Virus record (IMG/VR): IMGVR_UViG_3300044637_000586
Span: 1 to 64,000 of that record
Strand: one strand, 5' to 3'
Length of the DNA stretch: 64,000 nucleotides
DNA from: a virus
Shown here: piece after piece, positions 32,201 to 40,928 of the stretch
Layout: the number at the start of each line of letters is the position of its first letter
How positions within the stretch are numbered: the stretch's first letter is position 1
Position numbers and translations under genes: made by a program
The notes under the pieces: generated by a model
Database searches by the model: none
What the model was told of the DNA's origin: nothing
The model's input: only the letters and a program-made list of their open reading frames with translations

Positions 32201-34142
32201 CGGTTGCTGTAGAAGCTGCCGCAGCTTGCCTTGGAGACATCTTGTGGGTATTGATGGCTTCCTCGTATGCGTCAGCTTCTGTTACAAGCCATGACGTTGC
32301 GAACGTAGCCCCATACTGAGCCATCTTAGATGCCCCTGCAAACGTGCCGCCTAAGGCGAATGTGGCAAGTGAAGCCAGCGCGTTACCTCCTAGCGAGGTC
32401 AAGTATTGGATGTTTGATTCTGATTCAATCGTCGGGAAGTCTACCCTCTTTTCCATGCGGTAGTTTTCCAGTCCGTCATAAATCTCGTCAAGGAAGTTGT
32501 ATTCAGTATTCCCGGTCACAAGATCTTCAACTATCTTGGGTATTTCCAAGACGTTGATGGCCATGTTTCCGATCCCGGCGGCAAACGTATTTGCAAGTTC
32601 GCCCGGGGCGTATATCATCTTCATCATCGGAGAAGCGTTGTCCCACCTCTGCTTTCCAGCCTCCTGCTCCTTCTCGATTCGATCCTTTAATGTCTTGTAT
32701 TCGGAATAGTAATTTATGTTATCCTGGTTTAAAGCACCAAGTACCTTGAGTGATAAAGCGGACTGACCAAGAGAGTTATACGCAGTCTTAGCCTGATCAA
32801 GCTTAGCTACGTTCTCGTCGGTCATCCTTGAACGAACCTTGAGGTCTTCGTAGTCAGATTGTAACTTGTTGCTACGCTCTTGTAGCTTGCTGAAATCTGG
32901 GTAGTTCGCCCTGTATGCGTTGTATTCGTCCTTATACTCTTGGCTGATTCTATTGAACTCAGCCTCGTAGTCCTCACGCTTCATGGTGGAGGACTTCGCA
33001 TTCAGATCCTGGATGGCCTTATTAAATTCAGCATCTCTTTGATTCCATGAAGCGAACGACTCCTTTGCCTTTTGCTCGAGTCTCTTGTATTCGGCATCTA
33101 TCGCTGAACGCTCTTGATTCAACGCGATAACCCCGGCGTCAAACAGGCGGGAGTCAATTGAAGCCTCTATCTTAGAATATTCGTTGATTCCTGACTTTTG
33201 CTTGTCGTAGTTCCTCTTGATTGCGGCCATCTTCAACTGAATAGCCCTGGTCTCCATAGAGTTTAACCACTCTTCGTTCTTGGCGCTTCTGTCTGTGCTT
33301 GACTTTAGTTGAGAGTATTTATTAAACTCAGCCTCACCTATTTCGGGTCTCGTCTTCTTCATGTAGTCGAAATAGTCGTCCATCAAAGCGGAAACCATCT
33401 CGCCTCTCTTGCCTTCTTTCTCAATAGTGGTTCCGTTGGGAACCTCTCTTTCACCAAGAGCAATTTGAAGATCCGTTAAATCAGTCGGGGCAACAGTAAA
33501 GTATGGGAAAAACTTATCCGACTTGTTGCCGGCATTGTTCATGTAGCTGTCTATCTCCTCGCCAAACTGAGCTTCGTATTCATTGGCTATCCTCTTATCT
33601 ATATCCTCTTTTGTCAGAATGTTTACACCCTGATCCTCAAGAGCCTTTTGACTTTTCTCAAACGCGGCCTGGTTGACCTTTTTAATAGCTTCCTCTGATG
33701 CGAAATCAGTTCCCTTTTCTTTGGATACAGAAGCCAACGGGGATTGAACGAATTTACCCTGCTCTATTTTCTTCTCGACTTCTTTTATAGCCTTAATAGG
33801 CTGAGGAATCTGCGCCTGTGTTGTCTCAGACGGCATCTCCTCTCTACGAAACGTAATGTCCTGCTGCTTCTTTTGGGGCTCTTTCTTCACCCCTTTCATT
33901 ACCGGCTCCCCGCTAACGAGGGTTTCGGTCATTACTTTCTGGCCAAAACTCGGCGCAGAAGGCTTTGTAGGCTGCCCTTGAGGCGAACCAGAAACGGGTT
34001 GCCCACCCCCTTTTTTTTTTAACCCAGAGATAAACGCGTCGCGAAACTTGCGAAGATCATCTTTGCTTGCGCCAGTGCCTGCGTATTTAACAAGCCCTTG
34101 TTTTAGCTTTTCTTTTTCGTCCGGAGTTAATCCTACTGGCAT
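26292..34142 (-). CDS. Giant polyvalent protein with ART-like and tandem RadC/JAB-like domains (2616 aa)
   Basis: Layout: residues 1-480 charged coiled coil; 510-660 hydrophobic, Gly/Ala-rich segments (for example LASLATFALGGTFAGASKM); Pro/Glu-rich linkers around 1050-1250 between small repeats; then enzyme-like domains. A region around 1985-2090 has YRGYRSQGDKGKYFTP with Arg1989, and MDEVAYYIK with Glu2079, resembling ADP-ribosyltransferase folds. His2244-Asn-His2246-Pro-Ser-Gly with Asp2257 is the metal site of RadC/JAB (MPN) domains. A second copy, near 2340-2450, keeps the fold but has YSNQDQYKSG in place of HNHPSG. Multidomain phage proteins of this sort were described as polyvalent proteins, thought to be delivered with DNA to counter host defences. 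The exact targets are unknown. Confidence 0.75.
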   Translation of the reverse strand: MPVGLTPDEKEKLKQGLVKYAGTGASKDDLRKFRDAFISGLKKKGGGQPVSGSPQGQPTKPSAPSFGQKVMTETLVSGEPVMKGVKKEPQKKQQDITFRREEMPSETTQAQIPQPIKAIKEVEKKIEQGKFVQSPLASVSKEKGTDFASEEAIKKVNQAAFEKSQKALEDQGVNILTKEDIDKRIANEYEAQFGEEIDSYMNNAGNKSDKFFPYFTVAPTDLTDLQIALGEREVPNGTTIEKEGKRGEMVSALMDDYFDYMKKTRPEIGEAEFNKYSQLKSSTDRSAKNEEWLNSMETRAIQLKMAAIKRNYDKQKSGINEYSKIEASIDSRLFDAGVIALNQERSAIDAEYKRLEQKAKESFASWNQRDAEFNKAIQDLNAKSSTMKREDYEAEFNRISQEYKDEYNAYRANYPDFSKLQERSNKLQSDYEDLKVRSRMTDENVAKLDQAKTAYNSLGQSALSLKVLGALNQDNINYYSEYKTLKDRIEKEQEAGKQRWDNASPMMKMIYAPGELANTFAAGIGNMAINVLEIPKIVEDLVTGNTEYNFLDEIYDGLENYRMEKRVDFPTIESESNIQYLTSLGGNALASLATFALGGTFAGASKMAQYGATFATSWLVTEADAYEEAINTHKMSPRQAAAASTATAIAVSLAEGLIPDVKYFEPSVFRKSVLNDLANGKSLSQAFRDSFAESSASYLKSGLKEAGEEVTQQKVDNATKEIINYLGETEYFKDLNSGRGYKDAALSGLIGGKAGNFFRRPVGASNFAEDVMLEAAENADGIIAASTNSADVAKVKQDLKGPREDFQALSAHPNWKNLPRPKQARAFGITQQIRTLEEGGLKDPITNAQIERLKNEREEILMLGENGIDAKSVGTSTTPQRVKVGDEYASFFINEDGDYEIEYNNGRSVIIEKGEGVAEKIREMGIETDEGIVGEMNIENQNTLITPTLEKGATINYAGKNATLNNYAEKNGKIVSVNITTEDGRTLQIREGQQGNSKQLLENLNSLKYDKENQIRVSGEVGVGQEPVEAKPVEAPSKEEAPASGVLQAQEEVVPEIAPEEVEANMKPITDEMANVEMEFGNNGFSIDWDYDNEIIITDNKTGEIVDAEELPEKLLPLAAQYEKATAGLAGYDFESYRKSLDQSRKDVGGIETEFEEVKPAALPEKTEPAKPSRKERLAGLFKGEEKPAEKPVEEKPTRKGKIASLFETEAEPTETKPAQAQKAKPFANIKNLFKKGFGGKRVSEREAFSLNKELNALIDRAEKENGVQRDDLKLATWKTNDGYTITEFFENKRGGTRVVTPEGEEINFFDNKYKNETGKEISYFPEAGKVATEEETAPSAPAPVKEKKLKSANQFKVGEIIKGENDWAPHYEVLGPGKKGFTRVKNLTENAMQGRIEEFANVYEGFEAVPPLNYEKSYGLFKQMFDYYNTFRKNNPDALVGDGYEYAANKMVEEQGITREVADFLENQIQYMGEGFVDSIEKFKSYRASSSFALRIDSMLNRTSEKDGKRLSNFGKGDIVYRNYNGRYEEYTIEDTSKSIWKLVSPDGTTSDWNAENNGGFLIKDFAPETDIEEAEEEPSSVEQREIEEGSKILADKQQVWDHINDEVLKRMGYESPMEMSEEDLAIQAYLVKKGMEEYEAGSLKLVDDADKLIQETLENPPSDLKKTTNDAVNELITKKNRYNKIPKSRKPMGANLLSQIKDEAERLGFTVVNVKGGNISLTSKESGKVVARRDVDRKFNKERNDNLKEAKSMAQDSLLGLRASILLYFLRGGKVMTSQSELAGKAEIAAAKKVGFISDNGRSVDLIALEDLPELGGIVLDEQDAVNEVLDVLASFENKSQMEDELIEMRNKLVNDMDEAAKYEYESQMRDAIRNNDLGNLSEDELIEYYESLSEDEKVKTIEDYEKFYKEIEREQPEQGRQGGYGISPSEGATQEAQEPQAGYEGQNVKDFYYSVPGLSKIGTLQQYASYLNTIFPNSKVKEILYRGYRSQGDKGKYFTPNKDYTRTFGSLRKAVVVNAENLLDLRDYDIEMDEGLIKNTGRDVEIENLWVEKDVDIVDLIEKADAIVGIDSGMDEVAYYIKNETFELGTKQDLEAFEKFVTTTKSKTTDGPNEGLTRTDTAAGPIVSESGNIPYSEPDGVRGQSVRDGGVGNTVKAVWNKYKQIKFNGSVKVKDAEDVAHIMRKLEDKSVEHAFAVHVDKSGKAHIQFLGMGGPTATVVDPRLVLSGVKKFKSKKVYLVHNHPSGALVASNADIKLTEDVVQMLQPLDIEVEHVIMDTYKKEYVHLTWPYDLSIVKKRNIDKEYQEEYNKNLKVEVMDEQQILSEPVVAISGSQDVSTFLMQTRFTALPKHGMLLLNNSGQIIGNYIFKKGFDYKEVVSFIGESATAAGVIFYSNQDQYKSGVKPMTRSLQSASIRVLDYVVVNSDSEGVKGYYESYADQNKLNETQAEYGTNSIPNELREPTPRTNAEIQSLMENAADAVEQAIQSGTSPQVAVNNIVGGQDWYNGLTSKLKEQFDEILQDEFGATPKVQPKAQPKAKTPKAEKPSGVKSSISELVDNYYKLKDKTPGARDAIDEILGRDPKLKYIYDNIPKINKRLQEAGVITNKTDGCP

Positions 34143-34145
34143 ATC

Positions 34146-35450
34146 TTACTGTTTATAAAGTTCTTTGAGCATTTCATTAGCCGCATCTTCGGGCGTTTGG
34201 CCGCCGCTTGAAGTGCCGGTAGACACCGATCCGTTTCTAGTTTCAAACTCTACCCTTGGATCGAATCCGTCCAAATATGATTTAAACTTTGGCTTGTTGT
34301 CTTCATAGCTAACCCATATTTCTTTTGGCTCGCCTGTTGCCTCGTCCAAAACAGGATCTCCCACACTGTCGAGCTCGTACCCTATTACGCTTACGTCGCC
34401 ATTTTGAGCGTAAAAAAATCCGGTAGGTTTAAATACAGGTATTGATCTATAGCCGTTTGTTTGCCCTCCCGCGATTCCGCTTAGTGGCGCCAACTCCTGA
34501 TTATTTTTCGTAATTGCCATTCGGTTAAACCCAGGAGCAAAATATTCAATCGGCGCTCCTTCTTCAACTTCTATTGACAAGTCTCCCCATTTACCGCTTC
34601 CGTATTTAGGAGTGTCGTCTTTCTTTTTGGTTGTTGTACCGCTTTTTGTAACCGGCTTAGGCTTGCCTGGATTCATGTCGGTAAACATTGACGTAGCTTC
34701 TTCGTACAACTTAACATCGTCGTTTCCGTATCTTGGTAACAAGGCTTCATGGTCACCCATGCCCACCTGGTCTTTGAAGTATATACCCAAAAGGTTCTTG
34801 AACTTTTCGGGATCCTTCTTGATCATGGTTCTGCCATTAACTTTGATTTCCTCCTCCTCCATCAAGTCATCTATCTTCTCAACTACATCAACTAGATTCA
34901 CGTTGTTTTTAAAGATGCTGTTTGATTGAGCGTATCGAAGTCTTTCCTCCGGGGTAATGTCGTCGCGCATAAACTCCTGAGCCCATGTAGCTGCGTGGCC
35001 TTGGTCGTATTTAGTTGGGTTCTTGTCTACCTCAGGCTTGTCTTTCTCCCAAATCTTCGCGTTTACTTTGGCTGCGTTTGTCTGTCTTTTGATTTCGCGA
35101 ACCATTTCATCAACTTTCTTTTGCTCATCCAGCGGTAAATTTCGAGGATCTATTTTGGGATTGAGCTTCAACTTCTTCATGTACTCTTTGTACTCAGTTA
35201 CTTTTTCTTGAATCTTGGGCAAGTCAACATTCCATACGTCTGGATCCTCCATATTGAAGTCTTGCCATGCCTGCATCTTGGCTTGCTGGTCCTTCTTCCT
35301 TTCAGCCTCGTATGAACGGATGTCCTGTAAACCCTGGTTTACTATGTTCAAGGTTTCTCCTAACCCCTCTGAATACGCCGCGCCACGGTTAGACCCTGGC
35401 ATATCTCCGGCGGCCCCTGTATAGACTATTGCTGCGCTTGGTACTCCCAT
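34146..35450 (-). CDS. Probable internal virion/structural protein (434 aa)
   Basis: Lies three bases upstream of the giant polyvalent gene in the same transcript. N-terminal part is Gly/Ala-rich (GAAGDMPGSNRGAAYSEGL), then a long helical region with many Lys/Glu (EYKEYMKKLKLNPKIDPRNL). A beta-rich C-terminal third follows (FMTD-like segments to GDVSVIGYELDSVGD), and a Ser/Gly-rich end. No recognised domain. Position after the nozzle-like gene and before two giants suggests a virion interior or ejection component. Confidence 0.65.
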   Translation of the reverse strand: MGVPSAAIVYTGAAGDMPGSNRGAAYSEGLGETLNIVNQGLQDIRSYEAERKKDQQAKMQAWQDFNMEDPDVWNVDLPKIQEKVTEYKEYMKKLKLNPKIDPRNLPLDEQKKVDEMVREIKRQTNAAKVNAKIWEKDKPEVDKNPTKYDQGHAATWAQEFMRDDITPEERLRYAQSNSIFKNNVNLVDVVEKIDDLMEEEEIKVNGRTMIKKDPEKFKNLLGIYFKDQVGMGDHEALLPRYGNDDVKLYEEATSMFTDMNPGKPKPVTKSGTTTKKKDDTPKYGSGKWGDLSIEVEEGAPIEYFAPGFNRMAITKNNQELAPLSGIAGGQTNGYRSIPVFKPTGFFYAQNGDVSVIGYELDSVGDPVLDEATGEPKEIWVSYEDNKPKFKSYLDGFDPRVEFETRNGSVSTGTSSGGQTPEDAANEMLKELYKQ

Positions 35451-35461
35451 CTCGATTGTTT

Positions 35462-36079
35462 TTATGCGGGGGTTGAATAATCCCCAATATTGCTATATCC
35501 TCCTGCTGCCGATCCAAACTGCCCGGCGACCTGGCCTGCTTTTGCAAAAGCGTCAAACGTGTTGTTTGATTCTTGGTATCTCTTTTCGCGCAATGCGGAA
35601 ATGGCGGCAGACGTTCTCAAGAATGGGTTGAGTTGATTCTCTCTGTACATCTCATCTCTGTACCCACCAATTTGCGCTGACAAGTTAGAAAGACCCTGCA
35701 TCTTCTGTCTTTCGGCGTCCGCTTTATAATTAGCGGCATTGAAAGCTAATTCTAATCCACCCTGCATTCTTTGTTGGCCGAGCGTGGTTGCGGCAGCCAT
35801 CACGTCGGTTGAGTTTTGGGCCGCGCCACTAGCAAAGCCCAGGGACTGCCCCATAGCTGTGTCCATGCCGTATTCGGCCGCCTTTTGGCCTGGCATATCC
35901 GTTCTTTGCCCCAGCTGTCTGCCGTATGTAGCCATAAGCTCTTGTGGAAGCTCGTACTTTGGCTCCTTGAGTCCTGCTTGAAGCTTTTTAATCTCCTTTT
36001 TTGCACGATTGGCACGGACGGCGCTTTGGATACCTTTTCCAACCGCTACTCCACCTGCTACTGCTAATATTACCGGCAT
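35462..36079 (-). CDS. Internal virion-type protein (205 aa)
   Basis: Begins with a hydrophobic Gly/Ala/Val segment (MPVILAVAGGVAVGKGIQSA), then helices rich in Ala, Gln and Arg (GLELAFNAANYKADAERQKM), and a flexible Gly-rich C-terminus. Size and composition resemble T7 gp14-like internal/ejection proteins. It overlaps the GNAT-like gene by 10 nt. Assignment is by analogy only. Confidence 0.6.
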   Translation of the reverse strand: MPVILAVAGGVAVGKGIQSAVRANRAKKEIKKLQAGLKEPKYELPQELMATYGRQLGQRTDMPGQKAAEYGMDTAMGQSLGFASGAAQNSTDVMAAATTLGQQRMQGGLELAFNAANYKADAERQKMQGLSNLSAQIGGYRDEMYRENQLNPFLRTSAAISALREKRYQESNNTFDAFAKAGQVAGQFGSAAGGYSNIGDYSTPA

Positions 36080-36513
36080 GACTTATATCTTAGTTTAACA
36101 ACATTGTCTATATTGCAATCTTCCCTTTCCATCCCACACTTCTCAAACCACTTTATCGCTCTCTGGTTTCTTTCCCACATATAGGTCACGAATCCGTTAC
36201 CCATCCATTTTTTCATGTCACCAAATAAAGACATCAAAAAATCTTTGTTCCTGTACTCTTTGTTGACGCCAAAACTAACAAGCACTTCCCCAAAATAGTA
36301 AACAAAACCAATTTCCTTCTCCCCGTCTTTTAAAACCTCAAACGTGCCGTCTACCACATCTTCATACACCAGCAGCTTCCCGTATGCGTCAGAGCTTACT
36401 CCTTCCGGCGTAGGTGTCTCGTTGCTGGGATCACAATAATTTTTTATATCGTCATCCCCATCAAAAGCCGCATAAATAGCACTGTAGGATATTTTAGTAT
36501 CCATTAGTGGCAA
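36070..36513 (-). CDS. GNAT-like acetyltransferase domain protein (147 aa)
   Basis: The second half shows the GNAT signature pattern: VLVSFGVNKEYRNKDFLMSL (strand 4, pyrophosphate-binding loop with R/N in place of the usual Q-G-x-G) followed by a helix, FVTYMWERNQRAIKWFEKCG (the N-x-x-A-I-x-x-Y/F-x-K-x-G motif) and a last strand. It could acetylate a protein or small molecule, or act as a dead scaffold, since the coenzyme A loop is degenerate. Such proteins are seen inside podovirus structural clusters. It is packed between the nozzle-like and internal virion genes. A second ATG at 36504 could be the true start. Confidence 0.7.
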   Translation of the reverse strand: MPLMDTKISYSAIYAAFDGDDDIKNYCDPSNETPTPEGVSSDAYGKLLVYEDVVDGTFEVLKDGEKEIGFVYYFGEVLVSFGVNKEYRNKDFLMSLFGDMKKWMGNGFVTYMWERNQRAIKWFEKCGMEREDCNIDNVVKLRYKSCR

Positions 36514-36515
36514 AT

Positions 36516-39500
36516 TTATGATAAAACGCCCTTGATTCCAACTGATACCAGGATAGAAGATGTATTATTAATTGTGGGGTCGTACTCTAATGTGTGAGTC
36601 AAAGCGTTAGCCCTGATATCCTGCCCGTTACACAGCGCTCGCTCTGTAAAATAATACGTCCCAATCACGCCAATCGTGCTTGGTTCAGCGCCAACTAAAG
36701 TGATTGTCGTGATGTCTAGCAACGGATCGTATACAGCGGTACTAACCTGCCCTGTATAAATGTTGCCATCGTCTTGAAATATGGTAATGCTATCAGGAAA
36801 TATTGGAGGTATGGCTAGTGGATCATTCAGTAAACCGGTTTGATCTCCAGGAATCACCCATCCATTTATCGGATTTGTTGGGGGGTCGTATGCTGTGGTT
36901 ATCGTATTTGAATCAATCAAGAATTTAGGATCGTACAAATTCTTTCTGTAATTGACCTTGCCGTATCCCTCGTAAGTGCTGATTAAATCGGTTGGCATGA
37001 TTGTCTTCATTCCCCGCGGATAGCTTCTATTAGGCTCCGACTCCGCTGTTATTGAGAATAGGTCATCAGAAACCAACGTGATGTCTTGGTATCGCTTGAG
37101 CATTAGCGGCTCTTCGTTTGATACAAACGACACCTTTTGAGTAAACGGTTGACCGTGGAAGTTCCATTCATTAGGCTGATTGTGCAGGTATAATTGGTTG
37201 TCTATACCCCAGCCAACTAGGGTTTGCCCTAGGTTACAGAACTGTTGGAAGTTGTAATCATAAGTAGATCTCCACCTCATGTTTACGTAATCGAATACAA
37301 CATGGTCGTAAGACAATCCATTTGTTGTGCGATAGTAGCCGGGTTGTAAATAGTCGGCTACATCTGGCTCAACTCCATCAAGGGTGATAATAGTGCTATT
37401 CGATAACGGTTGATATTCGACCGAGTTTACTGTTCCGGAATAGGTGTTATCGGTTCCGGCAAAATAAATTATCATATCGTACCCATATAGATACTGGTAG
37501 TCGCCCGCAAACAATATGAAACCTTCTATGAGCTGACCAACGGCAGGGTTGAATATGCCTTGAATGTCTCCAGAATACGGTACGTCAAACCGAAATGCAA
37601 AACCAACCTCGCCTACGGATTCATTGACATAGGTACGAACAACAGGTGATGGGCTCGCATTGTATGCTGCCGCCAAAGCCTTTGTCTTTGTCCTAAACTT
37701 GTAATCCGCTTTTGTGTCTGGGTCAATTTCGCTTACCTGTATTTGACCATTAGCACCTGAGTACACGAATGTTCCTGCGTTGTTGTCAAAGTACATAGTG
37801 GTTCCATTCGGCAGAATCGCGGTAGCCCCAGCGTCCTCGCAGCCAAGCAGGCTCTTGTAGTCAAACCACGAAGCAAATGTTTTATTCGATACGCGAACCG
37901 TTGAGTCCGAGCCCACCTCGTTGGGGTAGTACTGAATATAAATAGAATTTTCTTTTTTAGGCTGTAGGCATTTAAGTGTCTTACCCTCCCGGCCTGACAT
38001 ATACGCTCTAACGACAGGGCCGAATACAGGATTCATGTCTTCAATGTTCTGGTTGTCCAGATTGAATGAAGAAAGACCATTGATCTGAGTACCTACAATA
38101 AATGAATTTGAGTGTATAGCGGTCGCTTGACGATGAGTCATTCTAGCATTAACGTCTTCTATCCTTATTCTTCCCGTGTTATGAATGTCGCTACTCCAGT
38201 AATCAGAGTAGTGAGGGTCTTCCATGAAATAATAAGCTTCCTCATCATTACCTCCAAGACCTGTGTTCCAGTTTCTTTTTCTTATGTATACGTCTCCGTA
38301 ATTTATAGTAAAAACAGCAGGAGCAAACGAGGTTAAGTCATTTACAACTTGTCTTTGATATCCCAATGCAGCACTTCCATTGAACACCATGTAAATCATG
38401 CTTGCCGTTGGGGTTATGCCTACTAAGCTAAGAAATACTGTGAGGTTAGTTGATGGAAAATAAGTGGCGCTTACAACGTCTGTTATCCCAGTAGTTGTAG
38501 TGCCGTCATTATTGAAAATCGTATAGTTAAAGGTTTCTAGGATCAGCGACGTATGATCCCCACTCATAGTGAATCTGTAAGTTCCAGGTGCAAATATCTC
38601 TATTGGATATAGGTAATACAGCGGAGGAGCGTTGTGAGACCTATCTTCCGTGTGAGGGTTTCTTATTGATATGGCATCGGTAACATCTTTCCATAAAGAG
38701 ATAAAAATATTACCCGTATCATCAGTTGACGGGCGAGGAGTGTAAATCTCAATCATCTGACCAAACACAAAACCTGAACTCTCAGGCGGATCCGGCTCGA
38801 CTAGATTAATATCAAATAAGTTCGTGTACACAGCCGTTCTTCCATCGGTTCCCGTCGTGTCTATATCTATAATGTCTAGCTCCAAGTATCTTAGATACAA
38901 AGCGCCTACACCAAAAAGACTTTCCCTTACAAACCTCAACTTGTCGCCTATCTTTATTTCGTGTTTTATAGTGGCCCCTAGGTTTTGATTTTCGTAATAG
39001 TTGTCAATATAGATTATGTACCTATTATTGGTAGCCGAGTCAAGCTTTATGGATTGGACAAACCCAGAACCTGCCGCGCCGCCGTCTTGCTTGTTGTTTG
39101 ATATGTACTGACCAAAACTAAGGATCTCCGTGGCCGGTTTGGCAACAATCCAGTATTTAGTAGCCCAAACAGGCGGGATGTGATTGATAGTAATCCTTGG
39201 TGTTACCGTATAAGGGTCTCTATTGTCTGCAAAACTAGATCTTGCGGGCTCGTCATAAAACCAAGGCACGAAAAGTTTTAATGAGTCTATAGTGTATACA
39301 GTACTGTCTCTATAAGCCCTATCTCCGTATACAATACCAAACTCATGTGTTGCCCCGACCTTCAAGCTAGGTCTAGCGTCGGTTGTTCTGTTTTCTATAA
39401 TGTTTCTAGAAAGCCCCCAGCCGGTTATGCCTGGTTGGGCTGGGTTTCTAAGAGCTTCATAAGTCATACCCTCGAATCCGAGCGCCGTAACGGCTCCTGG

Positions 39501-40928
39501 AACAATGAACCCACCAGGATACCATTGAGTTACAAAAAAATCTCCTGCCGCCTGAAACACGTAAGCGTTCTGATCAAAAGTAGTCGCCTCATTAAGAGCG
39601 GTATTTACAACGCCTTCTGTGACGTAGTAATACAAAAAATTATTCCTATACGCAACCGGATTTACCGTAGGTGGAGTTGAAAACGAAATAACCATTCCGG
39701 GTTCAAAAACAAAACGGTTATTCACATCTAGCGAGGGATTGGCGGCTGCGTTAAATGACATAAAAAAATCATTCGCAACAACACTTACCCTCCAAACATC
39801 TTCCAATGATTTAGGCTTCCATACCAATGCGTTTACGTCGTAACTCATTGACGCATTAACGATGAACGGAACCTCCGTAGGCTTATCGTAACCTTCTCTA
39901 AAGTTAACGTAAGTCAACTGGTTGGTTGGAAGATACTCTTGGCAATCAGCCACTATGGGAAGTCGGTCGTAATTTTTTGCAAAATCAATTGCTGGCGCCG
40001 TTGCGGCGTCCCCGTAAAAGTTTACAAAAAAAACATCATTGTCAGGCAGCGAATCTAGGTCTTTATCAAGCTGCAAGAATATTCCAAACGGAACCTCAAC
40101 CCCTAAAGAGTCTCTGTCGAATTGCTGCACGGCAAGGTTGAACTTTCTAATTATAGAAGGTCCTGTATTAAACTGTATACTGATACCGTTGTCGTTATTC
40201 AAAAAAACCCAGTTGGTTCCCGACACAAGCTCTGATTGGTCTGGCAAACCAAGGCTTGAGTACATTGACCAAGCACCGGGCTCCCCGTTTTCATATATCG
40301 GTTGGATGATAAACTTAAAAAGCTTATTTCTTAGCTTGTTGTCATTCCTGGTTGTGTCAGTAAAATATGAGACTACCGGCGGTTCCATTGGCCATTTTAC
40401 CGCGTCAATTGTCTGTAGAGTTATGGCGGGGTAAAAATTGTCAAGAGCTTTTTGAAGGTTAATTTGGTATGGTGGGTTAAACAGTCGCGTCCCGTCATCA
40501 TCATACATCAACGGGTCCCATCGACCGTCAGTCCATTTAAAGATGTCGTCTATGACATTGGCGTGAAAGATTGGCCATTCGCGATCAAAGTTTAATTCAG
40601 GAGACTCAATGACAAGACTGTGTGTTTGATTCGTGATATCATACACCCAAATTTGATGGTTTAAATCAGCCTTATAAACACAGTAAACTATTGAATTTTG
40701 TTTAAGCCAGGGGGCTGCCCCCAGTATCTGATCCTGAATCTCTATGGGGTCTGGACCTGTGTTGGGTATAACCAACGTGCCATCAGAAGTTTCTACCGCG
40801 TAAGCATTGCCTGAGTTATAACCCAGTCGGCAATATGAAAAATCACGATAATCACCCTTGGGCATACCCTGGGGCGTGTCGTCGGTATTTATACCGCCTT
40901 CAAAACTTATAGTCTCGTTAAAGGTCAT
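36516..40928 (-). CDS. Very large tail nozzle/hub-type protein (1470 aa)
   Basis: Opens with MTFNETISFEGGINTDDTPQ, the kind of F-x-G-G-I-N-T-D/x-x-x-P start found on phage tail tubular B / P22 gp10-like nozzle proteins. The remaining 1400 residues are beta-rich with many aromatic residues. Regular segments (for example YSGTVNSVEYQPLSNSTII and TGQVSTAVYDPLLDITTI) form repeated beta domains of related sequence near the C-terminus. It directly follows a run of smaller connector-like genes. T7 gp12 and P22 gp10 occupy this place in their maps. Size is about twice the T7 protein, but large versions occur in crAss-like phages. Confidence 0.7.
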   Translation of the reverse strand: MTFNETISFEGGINTDDTPQGMPKGDYRDFSYCRLGYNSGNAYAVETSDGTLVIPNTGPDPIEIQDQILGAAPWLKQNSIVYCVYKADLNHQIWVYDITNQTHSLVIESPELNFDREWPIFHANVIDDIFKWTDGRWDPLMYDDDGTRLFNPPYQINLQKALDNFYPAITLQTIDAVKWPMEPPVVSYFTDTTRNDNKLRNKLFKFIIQPIYENGEPGAWSMYSSLGLPDQSELVSGTNWVFLNNDNGISIQFNTGPSIIRKFNLAVQQFDRDSLGVEVPFGIFLQLDKDLDSLPDNDVFFVNFYGDAATAPAIDFAKNYDRLPIVADCQEYLPTNQLTYVNFREGYDKPTEVPFIVNASMSYDVNALVWKPKSLEDVWRVSVVANDFFMSFNAAANPSLDVNNRFVFEPGMVISFSTPPTVNPVAYRNNFLYYYVTEGVVNTALNEATTFDQNAYVFQAAGDFFVTQWYPGGFIVPGAVTALGFEGMTYEALRNPAQPGITGWGLSRNIIENRTTDARPSLKVGATHEFGIVYGDRAYRDSTVYTIDSLKLFVPWFYDEPARSSFADNRDPYTVTPRITINHIPPVWATKYWIVAKPATEILSFGQYISNNKQDGGAAGSGFVQSIKLDSATNNRYIIYIDNYYENQNLGATIKHEIKIGDKLRFVRESLFGVGALYLRYLELDIIDIDTTGTDGRTAVYTNLFDINLVEPDPPESSGFVFGQMIEIYTPRPSTDDTGNIFISLWKDVTDAISIRNPHTEDRSHNAPPLYYLYPIEIFAPGTYRFTMSGDHTSLILETFNYTIFNNDGTTTTGITDVVSATYFPSTNLTVFLSLVGITPTASMIYMVFNGSAALGYQRQVVNDLTSFAPAVFTINYGDVYIRKRNWNTGLGGNDEEAYYFMEDPHYSDYWSSDIHNTGRIRIEDVNARMTHRQATAIHSNSFIVGTQINGLSSFNLDNQNIEDMNPVFGPVVRAYMSGREGKTLKCLQPKKENSIYIQYYPNEVGSDSTVRVSNKTFASWFDYKSLLGCEDAGATAILPNGTTMYFDNNAGTFVYSGANGQIQVSEIDPDTKADYKFRTKTKALAAAYNASPSPVVRTYVNESVGEVGFAFRFDVPYSGDIQGIFNPAVGQLIEGFILFAGDYQYLYGYDMIIYFAGTDNTYSGTVNSVEYQPLSNSTIITLDGVEPDVADYLQPGYYRTTNGLSYDHVVFDYVNMRWRSTYDYNFQQFCNLGQTLVGWGIDNQLYLHNQPNEWNFHGQPFTQKVSFVSNEEPLMLKRYQDITLVSDDLFSITAESEPNRSYPRGMKTIMPTDLISTYEGYGKVNYRKNLYDPKFLIDSNTITTAYDPPTNPINGWVIPGDQTGLLNDPLAIPPIFPDSITIFQDDGNIYTGQVSTAVYDPLLDITTITLVGAEPSTIGVIGTYYFTERALCNGQDIRANALTHTLEYDPTINNTSSILVSVGIKGVLS

